DNA of 64,000 nt, from NCBI RefSeq assembly GCF_018780105.1, contig NZ_JADMKC010000018.1, positions 40,616 through 104,615 on the forward strand. The letters run 5' to 3'. The translations under genes were made by a program, and so were the position numbers. This DNA is from Thiobacillus sp. Lineage in GTDB: Bacteria > Pseudomonadota > Gammaproteobacteria > Burkholderiales > Thiobacillaceae. The notes beneath the pieces are model-generated. The model was not told the DNA's origin and did no database searches. It worked only from the letters and a program-made list of their open reading frames with translations. This document shows, piece after piece, positions 6,552-14,615 of this stretch; position 1 is the first letter of the stretch, and each line of letters starts with the position of its first letter.

Positions 6552-8036
6552 TTAAGCCCTAAGAACCGTAACGAGACCAGCAATGCCCCAAATAGCAGTA
6601 AACAACAGGCTGAGCATGGCGCGTTGCTGCTCGATCAGATCGCACGCACCTTGCATTGTCATAGTCGTTCCGAAAAAGTCGAACGAGGGCATGACGCAAT
6701 CAGCCGTATGAACAGGAATGGTAAAAGCTGACACGCTGGGAAGTAGGCCCATGACGTGAGTAAGAATGCTGGCGCCGGTTGGTGCGTCCTCAAGAGCAGG
6801 CTCGGCAATGCCGGGATCAGGACCAAGATCAACTGTGACTTGGTCGGTTGCTGGCGATTGAACAGGTTGGGCGGTCGGGTCTAACGCGGGTGCTGTTGCA
6901 GCATCAGGAGAAGGCAGAGAAAGCAAGTCATAGTTGGTTGGATGTGGGTAAAGACCGGCGGCCACATCGGCCAAGATATCAGCCGCAGTTACAGGATTTT
7001 GCACGTCATAAGGTGCACCTAAATAGCCAGGTTGCTGAGCGGCCTGTTGCCAAATTTTATTGGCGATTGCGGCAAGGATTTCAGGATCAGCAAACGTATT
7101 TAAATCACTTTCGGTGAGCTTCGACGCAGCATCATTTAAAGAATAGTTTTTGGTTGAATCTACATATTTCGGATTGTTGAAAATGTAGTAGGTCAACGTA
7201 GAAGGGTCTGTACCAGAACCGGGAGTGCCGTAGTCATCAAAGGTGTAATTGACGGTTTGATAGCGCGAGTAAGCATAGCGAATGCCGTCCGGGCAAATCA
7301 AAGGCGAAATCGTGCAAACAACTTTTGTGGGGCCGCTGGTATAGCCATCAACAATGTTGATAGTGAGCGCGTGACGATTAGTTATCTCAGTAGAAATGAT
7401 TGAATGAATGTGACGCTTGTAAACCTGATCGAATATTTCCTGCGTCGTGTTGCCACAATAAGTTCCAGATGCAGTAAAGCCGCCCGTCATGGTGGCGCAT
7501 ATTTTCTGATCGCTTGGGTATTGAATCGCATTGCCCACACCTGGGTCGGCATAGTCGTATGGGAGGTCTGTTGGAACTACCGAATAATCAGTGCCAGTGA
7601 AAGGAGGCGGAAGAGCGGGAGCATGGGTAATTGTGCCCTGCGAAATCTGGACAGTAGAGGCAGGCGAAACCGCTTTAACCTCAAACTGACCCATAGAGAA
7701 ATCATAAATTTCATAGGCGGCACCGAGGCCGAGAGCGACCGATAACCAGACCGGGGCTGTGCCAATACTAGCAACGGTCGCAGCTACAGAACCAGCCGCG
7801 ATAGCACCACCCACGACCGTTTCGGCAGATGCGAGTGTGGCTGTGTAGATAGGATCATTAGCAGCAAAGCCCATCGTATTGAGTCGTTTTCCGAGCGTGG
7901 AAGCGATGGCTTTATTTACTTTTCCAGTAAACGGTTTGGCGAGTTGAAGAGCCTGGGCCTGTGCTTCTTTTTCGACATAGACAAGCACGCCTATGGATGA
8001 GATCAGCAGAAAAAATGCAGCAATTGAACGTGTCAT
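6552..8036 (-). CDS. pIII-like attachment (adsorption) protein
   Basis: 494-aa protein with an N-terminal signal peptide (cleavage near EAQAQA, residues 21-28), a long extracytoplasmic region rich in Thr, Tyr and Pro, a Pro/Ala linker around residues 375-415 and a single C-terminal membrane helix (AMLSLLFTAIWGIAGLVTVL) ending at the last residues. This is the layout of inovirus receptor-binding proteins. The receptor-binding domains show no recognisable similarity, as usual. The start overlaps the 29-aa gene by 4 bases (ATGA). Host pilus specificity cannot be predicted. Confidence 0.82.
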   Translation of the reverse strand: MTRSIAAFFLLISSIGVLVYVEKEAQAQALQLAKPFTGKVNKAIASTLGKRLNTMGFAANDPIYTATLASAETVVGGAIAAGSVAATVASIGTAPVWLSVALGLGAAYEIYDFSMGQFEVKAVSPASTVQISQGTITHAPALPPPFTGTDYSVVPTDLPYDYADPGVGNAIQYPSDQKICATMTGGFTASGTYCGNTTQEIFDQVYKRHIHSIISTEITNRHALTINIVDGYTSGPTKVVCTISPLICPDGIRYAYSRYQTVNYTFDDYGTPGSGTDPSTLTYYIFNNPKYVDSTKNYSLNDAASKLTESDLNTFADPEILAAIANKIWQQAAQQPGYLGAPYDVQNPVTAADILADVAAGLYPHPTNYDLLSLPSPDAATAPALDPTAQPVQSPATDQVTVDLGPDPGIAEPALEDAPTGASILTHVMGLLPSVSAFTIPVHTADCVMPSFDFFGTTMTMQGACDLIEQQRAMLSLLFTAIWGIAGLVTVLRA

Positions 8037-8122
8037 GTATCAACCCCAAGAACAAACGCCCAAGCCGAGACGATGCCGAAAAAGAAAAACAGAAGGTAAA
8101 GATAGGTTTCAGCGTCGATCAT
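8033..8122 (-). CDS. 29-aa membrane peptide, candidate pVII/pIX-like minor coat protein
   Basis: Translation from ATG 8122 gives MIDAETYLYLLFFFFGIVSA followed by WAFVLGVDT and a stop, a single membrane span with an acidic start. GGAGGG lies 5 bases upstream of the ATG, an excellent ribosome binding site. The stop overlaps the adhesin start (ATGA). Its size and place, between the major coat protein and the adhesin, correspond to Ff gene IX/VII products of about 32-33 aa. The role is inferred from these features only. Confidence 0.75.
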   Translation of the reverse strand: MIDAETYLYLLFFFFGIVSAWAFVLGVDT

Positions 8123-8166
8123 GAAAACCCTCCAGAAGTCGGGAGGCGTCCCCCCCGGCTTGTTAA

Positions 8167-8454
8167 TTAGCGGCCGCCCTTGAAAAAGCCAACGATGGTT
8201 TTGCCACCGCTGATGATGAGATACAGACCCATCAGCGCAGCCAAAGCGAGCAATGCAGCAGCCGAAACAGTTGACAGATCGATGGCCGAGGTCAACGAAG
8301 TGAAGTCAGGCGGCAGGGCCAACGCTTGACCAGCGGAAATCATTGCAGCAGTACCAAAAGCGACAGCTTTTCCGGTGGTGTTGTCGATCACCGCATAAAG
8401 ATCACGGCCAATTTTTTTTGCGGTTTGAGTGACACGGTTGAAAGCGATTTTCAT
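8167..8454 (-). CDS. Major coat protein, pVIII-like
   Basis: 95-aa precursor: a long basic leader, a hydrophobic signal segment (AVAFGTAAMISAGQALA, residues 31-47) with a likely signal peptidase site after ALA, and a mature protein of about 48 residues. The mature part has an acidic/polar N-terminus, one membrane helix (VSAAALLALAALMGLYLIIS) and a basic C-terminus (KTIVGFFKGGR) that would line the DNA. This is the standard pVIII layout. AAGGAG lies 9 bases upstream of ATG 8454. Hairpins between it and the gene before may adjust its expression. Confidence 0.88.
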   Translation of the reverse strand: MKIAFNRVTQTAKKIGRDLYAVIDNTTGKAVAFGTAAMISAGQALALPPDFTSLTSAIDLSTVSAAALLALAALMGLYLIISGGKTIVGFFKGGR

Positions 8455-8475
8455 TTTTACAACTCCTTCTTGAAT

Positions 8476-8519
8476 GCCTGAGAAGACCGTCAGGCAGCGG
8501 GGTTCGGCAGAATGCCGAA
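8476..8519 (-). promoter_or_regulatory. Two hairpins upstream of the major coat gene
   Basis: A perfect 7-bp stem with GAA loop (TTCGGCA 8503-8509, TGCCGAA 8513-8519) begins directly at the stop of the 129-aa gene. A second stem follows (GCCTGA 8476-8481, TCAGGC 8490-8495). There is no T-tract. Such structures between a phage gene and the coat gene could be RNA processing or mRNA-stabilising sites that raise coat protein yield; this is inference. Confidence 0.45.
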
Positions 8520-8909
8520 TTAGCGTGGTCTAAAAATATTGACGATTGCGCCCCCTGATTTGCCGATGAAATAGAGGGCTACAACAGTAGAAAATGAGAA
8601 GGCGAAAAGCGCGCCGAGAATCGAATAATCGAAGCCTGCGGGAATGCCAGTTTCAGGCACAGCAGAGGTCGAGGACATAGTGCAAGTCGGTGGGATGTAT
8701 GCAGGCGGAGAAAAAATATCGTTGACGAAATAAGTGCCCTGGTTGATTTGAAAATTCATTTTCCAAACGCCTGAATCCTTGAAGAAAGTAACGCTATTAA
8801 CTGTGTTCCCGGAAATGTAAAAAGACACAGGCAAACCCGAATAATGGGCATCGATAGCGTCATCGACAGTAGCCAAACAATCAGCGCCATTCCGGTAGCC
8901 GATGGTCAT
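8520..8909 (-). CDS. Hypothetical phage membrane protein, 129 aa
   Basis: I do not recognise the family. There is no signal peptide; residues 1-85 are soluble with a few Cys and many Asn/Thr/Ser, then one membrane helix (SILGALFAFSFSTVVALYFIG, residues 96-116), and a short basic tail ending in FRPR. A soluble domain plus one C-terminal helix would suit a minor virion or assembly protein. The start overlaps the 52-aa gene (ATGA) and the gene lies just before the coat protein gene. Confidence 0.65.
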   Translation of the reverse strand: MTIGYRNGADCLATVDDAIDAHYSGLPVSFYISGNTVNSVTFFKDSGVWKMNFQINQGTYFVNDIFSPPAYIPPTCTMSSTSAVPETGIPAGFDYSILGALFAFSFSTVVALYFIGKSGGAIVNIFRPR

Positions 8910-9064
8910 GCCACCACCTCGAAAAGGTCTTTTTGACGCGTCAGATATTCGCGCTTCTGAACTTTAGCCAAACGCATTAGGCGGGCTTGCTCGGCCTGAG
9001 AAAAAGTGGGCGCAGGCTTGAAGGCCTTGGCCATTTTCTTGACTAGTTTTGGGTGGCCGTACAT
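8906..9064 (-). CDS. Hypothetical phage protein, 52 aa
   Basis: Read from ATG 9064: MYGHPKLVKKMAKAFKPAPT, then a charged helix (FSQAEQARLMRLAKVQKREY) and LTRQKDLFEVVA. It is strongly basic, likely helical, with no membrane segment. Its start overlaps the stop of the 40-aa gene (TGATG) and its stop overlaps the start of the 129-aa gene (ATGA), so three small genes form a translationally coupled string. That arrangement, not similarity, is the evidence that it is real. A small DNA- or RNA-binding role would fit the charge but is speculative. Confidence 0.65.
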   Translation of the reverse strand: MYGHPKLVKKMAKAFKPAPTFSQAEQARLMRLAKVQKREYLTRQKDLFEVVA

Positions 9065-9186
9065 CAGAAGGGACACCCATCAAAGATGCCAAAATCAATC
9101 CATCTTTTGCGATCAAAGATAGTGCAACCGTATTGCACGTAAGAACCAAAATCGAAGTGGATCCATGTGCGGTAATAGGTCTTCAT
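9064..9186 (-). CDS. Hypothetical phage protein, 40 aa
   Basis: Read from ATG 9186: MKTYYRTWIHFDFGSYVQYG, then CTIFDRKRWIDFGIFDGCPF. It is aromatic-rich (Tyr, Trp, Phe) with two Cys and no obvious signal or membrane helix. Its stop shares bases with the start of the 52-aa gene. A GGTGGG stretch about 10 bases upstream may serve as ribosome binding site. The frame extends further upstream to 9285 but without a better start. No family recognised. Confidence 0.5.
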   Translation of the reverse strand: MKTYYRTWIHFDFGSYVQYGCTIFDRKRWIDFGIFDGCPF

Positions 9187-9298
9187 CAGTAAGGCCCACC
9201 CGCGTAGTAATAGCTTGAATTGCGTTGATCCAAATCGCAGTAATGACGGACGTGTCGAGGAAGCGGAAAATAACGCCAAATCCAAAGGTGCTTTTTCA

Positions 9299-10306
9299 TC
9301 ATGCGGCCCTCAGGCTGTACCACTCGGGAACGGCAAGGGGTTGAAGGTCGATAAATCGGACTTTCACCGGAAAGCGCTCAACGTTGCGCGGCTGAAGAAT
9401 ATCGATGCCACATTCGCGAAGAACTTTGGCATGGACATAAAGCTGAGTCTTACCGATAAGGTCGCGCACATCGTGGCCAGCAAGCCAAGCAGCAGCAAGG
9501 GCACGTGAACGACGTGGAAGCGCTTCCAAAATATCGTCATCACAGGAACGGTCTGCGCGCTTGAAAGGCTCAATCTGTTGTTCGTAGATTTCAGCCAATT
9601 TTTCATCGGTGAGATTGGCCAGGTCATTCAAGCCAAGCTCTGAAAGCAAACGTTTTTTAAGTTCGAGTTCCACGCGCACCACCCCCTGTTTTTGAAGCCA
9701 AATCACTAGATCGTCATCCTTGGCCGATCCATGCTTAACCATTTCAAGATGCTTGACGTAAGCCTTGAGCATGTGACGCGTATTTGCCCACCAGACGGAT
9801 TCGTCCCCTGCCTGACCGCGTTTCATGCGAGCGATGGAGCGGCCACCAAGCCAGCGGATGAAAGCACGGGCTGAACTTTCCGACCCTGTTGCGTAATTCC
9901 GGGTAACGTCCAGACGCGAAACGACAGCGCCGCGCCCGGTTGATGCCACCTCGCGGGCAGCACCCGCTGGCCGGTGAGCGCCGCTAGTTGTGAATGGTGG
10001 AAGGCCAAGCTCCACCAGTACTCGGTTACAAGCCTCGATTGTCCCTGCGAGTCCGTGGTTAAAAACGTTGTCTTTGCGAGATAGCCTTCCCGGGTTGCCG
10101 CTAAGGGAGACACGGAAACCGTCACATCCAACACGCACCGATGTGTCATGGCTTCCCTGAATGCGCGTGGACTGGTTGCGCTCAAAAACTGGGACACCTT
10201 CGGCGGAATAATGGACAGTGACGCCCCCCGTGAGGATCGGGAGTACCGCCCCCTGATGATGCTGAGTAATGGTGATCCAATCGATGAAGAGCGACCCATC
10301 TTGCAT
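9299..10306 (-). CDS. Phage replication initiation protein, gene II/X family
   Basis: 335-aa protein resembling the phage/plasmid replication proteins of the Inoviridae gene II/X family, which nick the plus strand at the origin to start rolling-circle replication. Visible hallmarks are the N-terminal FIDWITITQHH segment, VSRLDVTRNYATGS around residues 128-141 and the C-terminal FKRADRSC and TQLYVHAKVLRECGIDI stretches. It follows the ssDNA-binding gene on the same strand. The nick site itself was not identified. Start at 10306 gives no strong ribosome binding site, although AAGG-like bases precede it. Confidence 0.85.
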   Translation of the reverse strand: MQDGSLFIDWITITQHHQGAVLPILTGGVTVHYSAEGVPVFERNQSTRIQGSHDTSVRVGCDGFRVSLSGNPGRLSRKDNVFNHGLAGTIEACNRVLVELGLPPFTTSGAHRPAGAAREVASTGRGAVVSRLDVTRNYATGSESSARAFIRWLGGRSIARMKRGQAGDESVWWANTRHMLKAYVKHLEMVKHGSAKDDDLVIWLQKQGVVRVELELKKRLLSELGLNDLANLTDEKLAEIYEQQIEPFKRADRSCDDDILEALPRRSRALAAAWLAGHDVRDLIGKTQLYVHAKVLRECGIDILQPRNVERFPVKVRFIDLQPLAVPEWYSLRAA

Positions 10307-10398
10307 ACCTCCCCCAAAAGCTTTTTTTAACCTTCAAACACCGGAAACCGGAATGAACGGACTAGTGTTACTAGCCGTTCGACCCTGACGAAATTTCA

Positions 10399-10701
10399 TC
10401 AGGCCGACTTGACCGCTGCCATCGCCGGGATAACTCCGACGACATAGCTTTCAAATTTGCCCATGCGGGCGCGCTGACCGATGTCCAGATCAATAAGGGC
10501 AGGAAACTGGATATTTTTGAATTGTTCGATGCAGGACGCATCAAGAGGCATTTCTGTAACTTCAAAGCCATAGCCAACCACGGTGACCTTGGCATTTTGG
10601 AAGGTCTCGATTTTGGTCTGGACAAGAATCGTGGACATGTCCCAATCGTTGCCGTCTTTTGTGCCCTTGAGAACCTTCGCACCGAGAACTTGCATTTTCA
10701 T
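10399..10701 (-). CDS. Phage ssDNA-binding protein (pV-like)
   Basis: 100-aa protein, the size of filamentous phage helix-destabilising proteins (Ff pV 87 aa, Pf1 144 aa). The sequence has the beta-rich, OB-fold-like pattern of this group, with TIETF-type strands, VTVVGYGFEVTEMP and KFESYVVGVIP. It would coat the new plus strands before export. AAGGA lies 9 bases upstream of ATG 10701. It is the first gene of the leftward operon, directly downstream of the paired operators. Confidence 0.75.
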   Translation of the reverse strand: MKMQVLGAKVLKGTKDGNDWDMSTILVQTKIETFQNAKVTVVGYGFEVTEMPLDASCIEQFKNIQFPALIDLDIGQRARMGKFESYVVGVIPAMAAVKSA

Positions 10702-10727
10702 GATGGTTTCCTTGATAGGTTGTAGAA

Positions 10728-10772
10728 CTCACAAGATGTGAGCACGCCCCAAAGATACTCACAATGTGTGAG
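10728..10772. promoter_or_regulatory. Paired operators in the divergent phage promoter region
   Basis: Two near-identical inverted repeats, CTCACAAGATGTGAG (10728-10742) and CTCACAATGTGTGAG (10758-10772), share CTCACA-N3-TGTGAG symmetry and are 30 bp apart centre to centre, about three helical turns. They lie between the leftward operon (start 10701) and the rightward repressor-like gene (start 10821). The obvious candidate ligand is the product of that gene. Confidence 0.8.
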
Positions 10773-10820
10773 CAGACGCAAGCACTATTTGTGACTATCA
10801 TTCGCGCAGGAGGCAAAGCC

Positions 10821-11207
10821 ATGACACAAACGCAACAACTCATTGAGCAGGTACGCCAAAAACTCAACGGCGCAACCGATTACAAAATAGCGCAAGCTCT
10901 TGATTTACAACAGGAATATGTAAGACGCTACGTGAAAGGCGATGCCGCCGACGCCTACGCCTGCGCCAAGATCGCCGAAATCCTTGAGCGCGATCCTCTT
11001 GAAGTGATCGCCCAGGTGGAAGCGGAGGCCGCAAGGACGGAAAAAAAACGCCAGTACTGGCGAAGTTTTTTTTCTGGTTTGAAGCAGACCGCGCACGCCA
11101 TAGGGTGGTTAGCGATCGCGGCTGGTTCCGCCGGCGTACTACAGGCTGGAAAGGCTGACGCAGGGCCGCTGGCTACTTCGCATAATGAATATTATGTTAA
11201 ACAGTAA
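10821..11207 (+). CDS. Phage repressor-like DNA-binding protein with membrane segment
   Basis: 128-aa protein with an N-terminal helix-turn-helix of the type seen in DUF3693/Xre-like inovirus regulators (TDYKIAQALDLQQEYVRRYV, residues 19-38). A Lys/Arg-rich linker follows, then a hydrophobic segment (AIGWLAIAAGSAGVLQAG, about residues 93-110). The start is ATG 10821, with AGGAGG 7 bases upstream; the frame opens earlier at 10764 inside an operator. The last residues, SHNEYYVKQ, are encoded by the dif site itself, so the present C-terminus exists only in the integrated state. Probably represses the leftward operon from the operators at 10728-10772. Confidence 0.75.
   Translation: MTQTQQLIEQVRQKLNGATDYKIAQALDLQQEYVRRYVKGDAADAYACAKIAEILERDPLEVIAQVEAEAARTEKKRQYWRSFFSGLKQTAHAIGWLAIAAGSAGVLQAGKADAGPLATSHNEYYVKQ
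11175..11202 (+). other. dif site (XerC/XerD chromosome dimer resolution site)
   Basis: 28 bp: ACTTCGCATAA (XerC arm), TGAATA (centre), TTATGTTAAAC (XerD arm). It differs from the Escherichia coli dif arms at few positions and the XerD arm is nearly identical. It forms the right border of the prophage and overlaps the end of the repressor-like gene. A functional dif normally lies opposite the replication origin, so this stretch is probably in the terminus region. Confidence 0.88.
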
Positions 11208-11232
11208 AAACATCAGCCAAGCACAGCCGCCT

Positions 11233-13197
11233 TCAAACCTGGCCAGCTACCCAATGGCACCGCACCCAGTGCCCACCCCCCAGATCGGTCTGATCTGGGT
11301 AGGTTTGCCGGCATACCTCGCTGGCATGCGGGCAGCGCGGATGGAAATGGCAACCGGCCGGTGGATTGAGTGGCGAGGGTTGATCGCCGCTCAGGCGGAT
11401 GATGGATTGCCCGGACTGGGCATCGATGCGCGGCACGGCGCTGACCAGGGCCTGGGTATACGGATGCCGCGGCGCGCGCAGCACGTCGGTGGCGGCGCCG
11501 TGTTCGACGATGCGGCCGAGATACATGACGGCCACCGCATGCGCCAGGTAATCGACCACGGCCAAGTTGTGGGTGATGAATAGATAAGCCAGGCCGAGCC
11601 GGTTTTGCAGGTCTTTGAGCAGGTTGAGGATTTGCGCCTGCACTGAGACGTCGAGCGCGCTGGTCGGCTCGTCGCAAATCAACAGGCGCGGCGCGACGGC
11701 GAGCGCCCGCGCAATCGCGATGCGCTGGCGCTGGCCGCCGGAAAACGCGTGCGGATAGCGCCCGCCTGCATCGTCCGGCAGCCCTACTTGCTGCAGCAAC
11801 TGCACCACGGCATCGCGGCGCGCGCTGGCCGCGCCGATCTGCAGTGCATCCATGCCTTCGAGCAGGATGTCGGCCACCCGCATGCGCGGATTGAGCGAGC
11901 TGAACGGGTCCTGGAACACCATCTGCATCTGCCGCCGCAGCGTGGGCACGTTGTGCGCGCCCAGCGTTTCGCCCGCCAGCGCCACGGTGCCGGCTGTCGG
12001 CTCGATCAGGCGCAGCAGCGCCTTGCCGACGGTGGTTTTGCCGCAACCGGATTCACCCACCAGCGCCAGCGTGCGGCCGGGCTGGATCGACAGCGACACG
12101 TCGTCGACGGCGCGCACGTGACCGATGGTGCGCTGGATCAGGCCGCGCCGGATCGGAAAATGCACCTTGAGGCCATCGACCTGCAGCAACGCCTGTTCCG
12201 TTTGTGCGGGAATCGCATGTACGCCAGCCGCATGCGCGGTGCGCGGCGGCAGGCTGCCGGCCAGATGGCAGCGCACCCGCTGACCGTTGATTGCCTGCCA
12301 CTGCGGGGACTCCAGACGGCAGCGCGCGATGGCGAACGGGCAACGCGGTGCAAACCGGCAGCCGTGCAACGCTTCATCGAGCCGCGGCACCTGGCCGGGA
12401 ATCGTGGTGAGCCGCCCGCCATCGCCGGGCCGCGGCAGGGCATCGAATAGCATGCGGCTGTAAGGATGCTGCGGCGTGGCGAAGAAGTCCGCGCGCGCGC
12501 CCTCCTCCACCAGTTCGCCGGCGTACATCACCCCTACCCGGTCGGCGTTTTCTGCGACCACGCCGAGGTCGTGCGTAATCAGCAGCATGCCCATGCGGCG
12601 TTCGGCGCGCAGATGGCGCAGCACGTCGAGCACTTGCGCCTGGATGGTGACGTCGAGCGCGGTGGTCGGCTCGTCGGCAATCAGCAGTTTGGGCTGGCCG
12701 GCCAGCGCCATGGCGATCATCACCCGCTGACGCAGGCCGCCCGACAGTTCGAACGGGTAGCTGTCGAGCCGCCGCGCCGCGTCCGGCACCCCCACGGCAT
12801 CGAGCAGCGCGCGCGCCGCGTCCGTCATCGGCTGGCCGCGCAGGCCCTGATGCAGGCCCAGCGCTTCGGCGATCTGATCGCCCACCTTGATGACCGGATT
12901 CAAGGCCAGCATCGGTTCCTGAAAAACCATGGCGAGTCCGCCGCCGCGCACGCGCCGCATCGCCGACTCGGGCAGCGTCAGGATGTTTTCGCCGTCCAGA
13001 CGCACGCTGCCGGCGGAAATTCGCCCACCGTCCGGCAGCAGGCGCATCAGGGAGAGCGCCGTCATCGACTTGCCGCAACCCGATTCGCCGAGCAGCGCGT
13101 AGGTTTCGCCCGCGGCGATGTGGAACGACACGCCGTCGACGATGCGCACGGCACCGATCTCGACGATGAGCTGGTCGACCTGCAACAAATGGCTCAT
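11233..13197 (-). CDS. yejF: Peptide ABC transporter, double ATPase subunit
   Basis: 654-aa protein with two complete ABC ATPase domains, energising import of peptides through the YejBE permease. Walker A is GESGCGKS in the first half and GESGCGKT in the second; signatures are LSGGLRQRV and FSGGQRQRI; Walker B is LLIADEPT and LLICDEPT. Each half ends in an oligopeptide-type Cys-rich C-terminal region ([18 protein letters not shown]), which explains why it is longer than E. coli YejF (529 aa). ATG 13197 overlaps the yejE stop (ATGA); a longer frame to 13308 only overlaps yejE. Last gene of the operon, beside dif. Confidence 0.93.
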   Translation of the reverse strand: MSHLLQVDQLIVEIGAVRIVDGVSFHIAAGETYALLGESGCGKSMTALSLMRLLPDGGRISAGSVRLDGENILTLPESAMRRVRGGGLAMVFQEPMLALNPVIKVGDQIAEALGLHQGLRGQPMTDAARALLDAVGVPDAARRLDSYPFELSGGLRQRVMIAMALAGQPKLLIADEPTTALDVTIQAQVLDVLRHLRAERRMGMLLITHDLGVVAENADRVGVMYAGELVEEGARADFFATPQHPYSRMLFDALPRPGDGGRLTTIPGQVPRLDEALHGCRFAPRCPFAIARCRLESPQWQAINGQRVRCHLAGSLPPRTAHAAGVHAIPAQTEQALLQVDGLKVHFPIRRGLIQRTIGHVRAVDDVSLSIQPGRTLALVGESGCGKTTVGKALLRLIEPTAGTVALAGETLGAHNVPTLRRQMQMVFQDPFSSLNPRMRVADILLEGMDALQIGAASARRDAVVQLLQQVGLPDDAGGRYPHAFSGGQRQRIAIARALAVAPRLLICDEPTSALDVSVQAQILNLLKDLQNRLGLAYLFITHNLAVVDYLAHAVAVMYLGRIVEHGAATDVLRAPRHPYTQALVSAVPRIDAQSGQSIIRLSGDQPSPLNPPAGCHFHPRCPHASEVCRQTYPDQTDLGGGHWVRCHWVAGQV

Positions 13198-14615
13198 CGC
13201 CCGCCCTCCCGGCGCGGATCGAACGCATCGCGCACGCCGTCGGCAAACAGGTTGGCGGCCAGCACCAGGGTGAACATGAAAGTGAATGCCGCGCCGAGCT
13301 GCCACCAAACGGTAGGCTCACGCGCAAGCTCCAGCCGTGCGCCGTTGATCATGTTGCCCCAGCTGTGCATGCTGGGATCGACGCCGACGCCGACGTAGGA
13401 CAGCACCGCCTCGGCCAGCACCAGACCGGAGAAATCCAGCACGATGGCGATCAGCACCAGATGGAACACGTTGGGGAAGATGTGGCGGCTGAGGATGCGG
13501 GTGTGGGATACGCCGAATGCGCGCGCAGCATCGACATAATCCAGCGTCGACAGCTTGAGCGCCTCGCCGCGTAACAATCGGGCCAATCCGGTCCAACTGG
13601 TCATTCCCATGATCAGGCAGAGCGCCAGCAGGCGCACGTCGGCGCGCGCGGCGGCGTTGTCGAACAGCTCGGGATGAGATTCGATATAGCCCTGCACGAT
13701 CAGTACCGCCGCCGCGATCAGCAGCACGCCGGGAATGGAATTGAGCACGGTGTAGACATACTGGATGACGTCGTCCACCCAGCCGCGGAAATACCCCGCG
13801 GCGATGCCGAGGCTGATTGCCAACGGCAGCGTCACCAGCGTGGTGAGCGTGCCGATCACCAGCCCGGTGCGGATGCTCTTCAGCGTGATGTAAAGCACGT
13901 CCTGCCCCACCTTGTCGGTGCCGAACACGTGGTAGCCCGCCGCCAGATGCATCAGCACGCCGGCCAGTATCAACAGCAGCGTCGCCATGCAGACCAGCGT
14001 GCGTCCCGGCCAGCCGAGGCGGCCTTCGCCCCAGCGCGTCAGCCATTCGCCCAGCGACAGCTTGGCCCGGCGTGCTTGCCACGCGGCCAGCACGCCGAAC
14101 AGCAGCAGGCTCGCAGCCAGCCCCTGCGTCAGAGCGATGGCGCTGCGCCGGACAATATCCGGCCGCCGCTCGGTGGCATCGCGCAGGTGCGCGCCGCCAT
14201 ATTGCAGGCGAGGATATTCGCGCACCGCTTGACCATCGCGGTCAACGAATTCCTTGGCGTACAAATGCATCGCCAGCGGCGCCGAATAGGTTTTTTCGTT
14301 CCGGGTGCGCAAATCGCCCACCAGCGCATCGAACACCGACAGCACCTCGACCGAATACTGCGGCTTGTCGACGGGGCTGTCGGCCAGCTTTTCACGGTAA
14401 TGCAGCGAATCGAGCAAGCCGATCGCCACGAACACGCCCAGCACCAGCGCCGCGCCCATCGCCATCGGCCGCCGTCCCACCGCTGCCCACGGCGCGCGCA
14501 GGTGTTCCTGGCGGCTGATGCTCCAGGCCAGCGCGAGCACGCCTGCCAGCAGCGCGAAGATCAGGCCATCGGTCCACAGGATGACGGGCTGGATGTCCAT
14601 GAAAATCGCGCTCAT
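13194..14615 (-). CDS. yejE: Peptide ABC transporter permease
   Basis: 473-aa inner-membrane permease. The N-terminal half has two membrane helices around a periplasmic loop (residues 50-150), and the C-terminal half carries the binding-protein-dependent transport domain with the EAA-like motif DAARAFGVSHTRILSRHIFPN and several helices. This matches YejE, which is longer than ordinary DppC-type permeases (about 340 aa in E. coli; the N-terminal region here is unusually long). The frame stays open upstream to 15155 but that part is antisense-like shadow of yejB; ATG 14615 overlaps the yejB stop. Confidence 0.92.
   Translation of the reverse strand: MSAIFMDIQPVILWTDGLIFALLAGVLALAWSISRQEHLRAPWAAVGRRPMAMGAALVLGVFVAIGLLDSLHYREKLADSPVDKPQYSVEVLSVFDALVGDLRTRNEKTYSAPLAMHLYAKEFVDRDGQAVREYPRLQYGGAHLRDATERRPDIVRRSAIALTQGLAASLLLFGVLAAWQARRAKLSLGEWLTRWGEGRLGWPGRTLVCMATLLLILAGVLMHLAAGYHVFGTDKVGQDVLYITLKSIRTGLVIGTLTTLVTLPLAISLGIAAGYFRGWVDDVIQYVYTVLNSIPGVLLIAAAVLIVQGYIESHPELFDNAAARADVRLLALCLIMGMTSWTGLARLLRGEALKLSTLDYVDAARAFGVSHTRILSRHIFPNVFHLVLIAIVLDFSGLVLAEAVLSYVGVGVDPSMHSWGNMINGARLELAREPTVWWQLGAAFTFMFTLVLAANLFADGVRDAFDPRREGGR

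Larger units (their letters stand above)
2811..11202 (-). mobile_element. Inovirus (filamentous phage) prophage integrated at dif
   Basis: The segment is bounded by the 12-bp sequence ACTTCGCATAAT on both sides: at the left it continues into phage sequence, and at the right into a complete dif site. Between them are all the modules of a filamentous phage: II/X-type replication protein, ssDNA-binding protein, pVIII-like coat protein, pIII-like adhesin, pVI-like DUF2523 protein, Zot/pI and a pIV-like secretin. The size, about 8.4 kb, is right for an inovirus genome. No integrase or transposase is present, so integration by host XerC/XerD, as described for CTXphi and relatives, is inferred. The structural genes read leftward; one repressor-like gene reads rightward. 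Confidence 0.88.

Noticed and set aside
13198-13308. N-terminal extension of yejF to the upstream ATG
   Set aside because: It would overlap yejE by over 100 bp and encodes Arg-rich shadow sequence; the ATGA start at 13197 fits the operon pattern.
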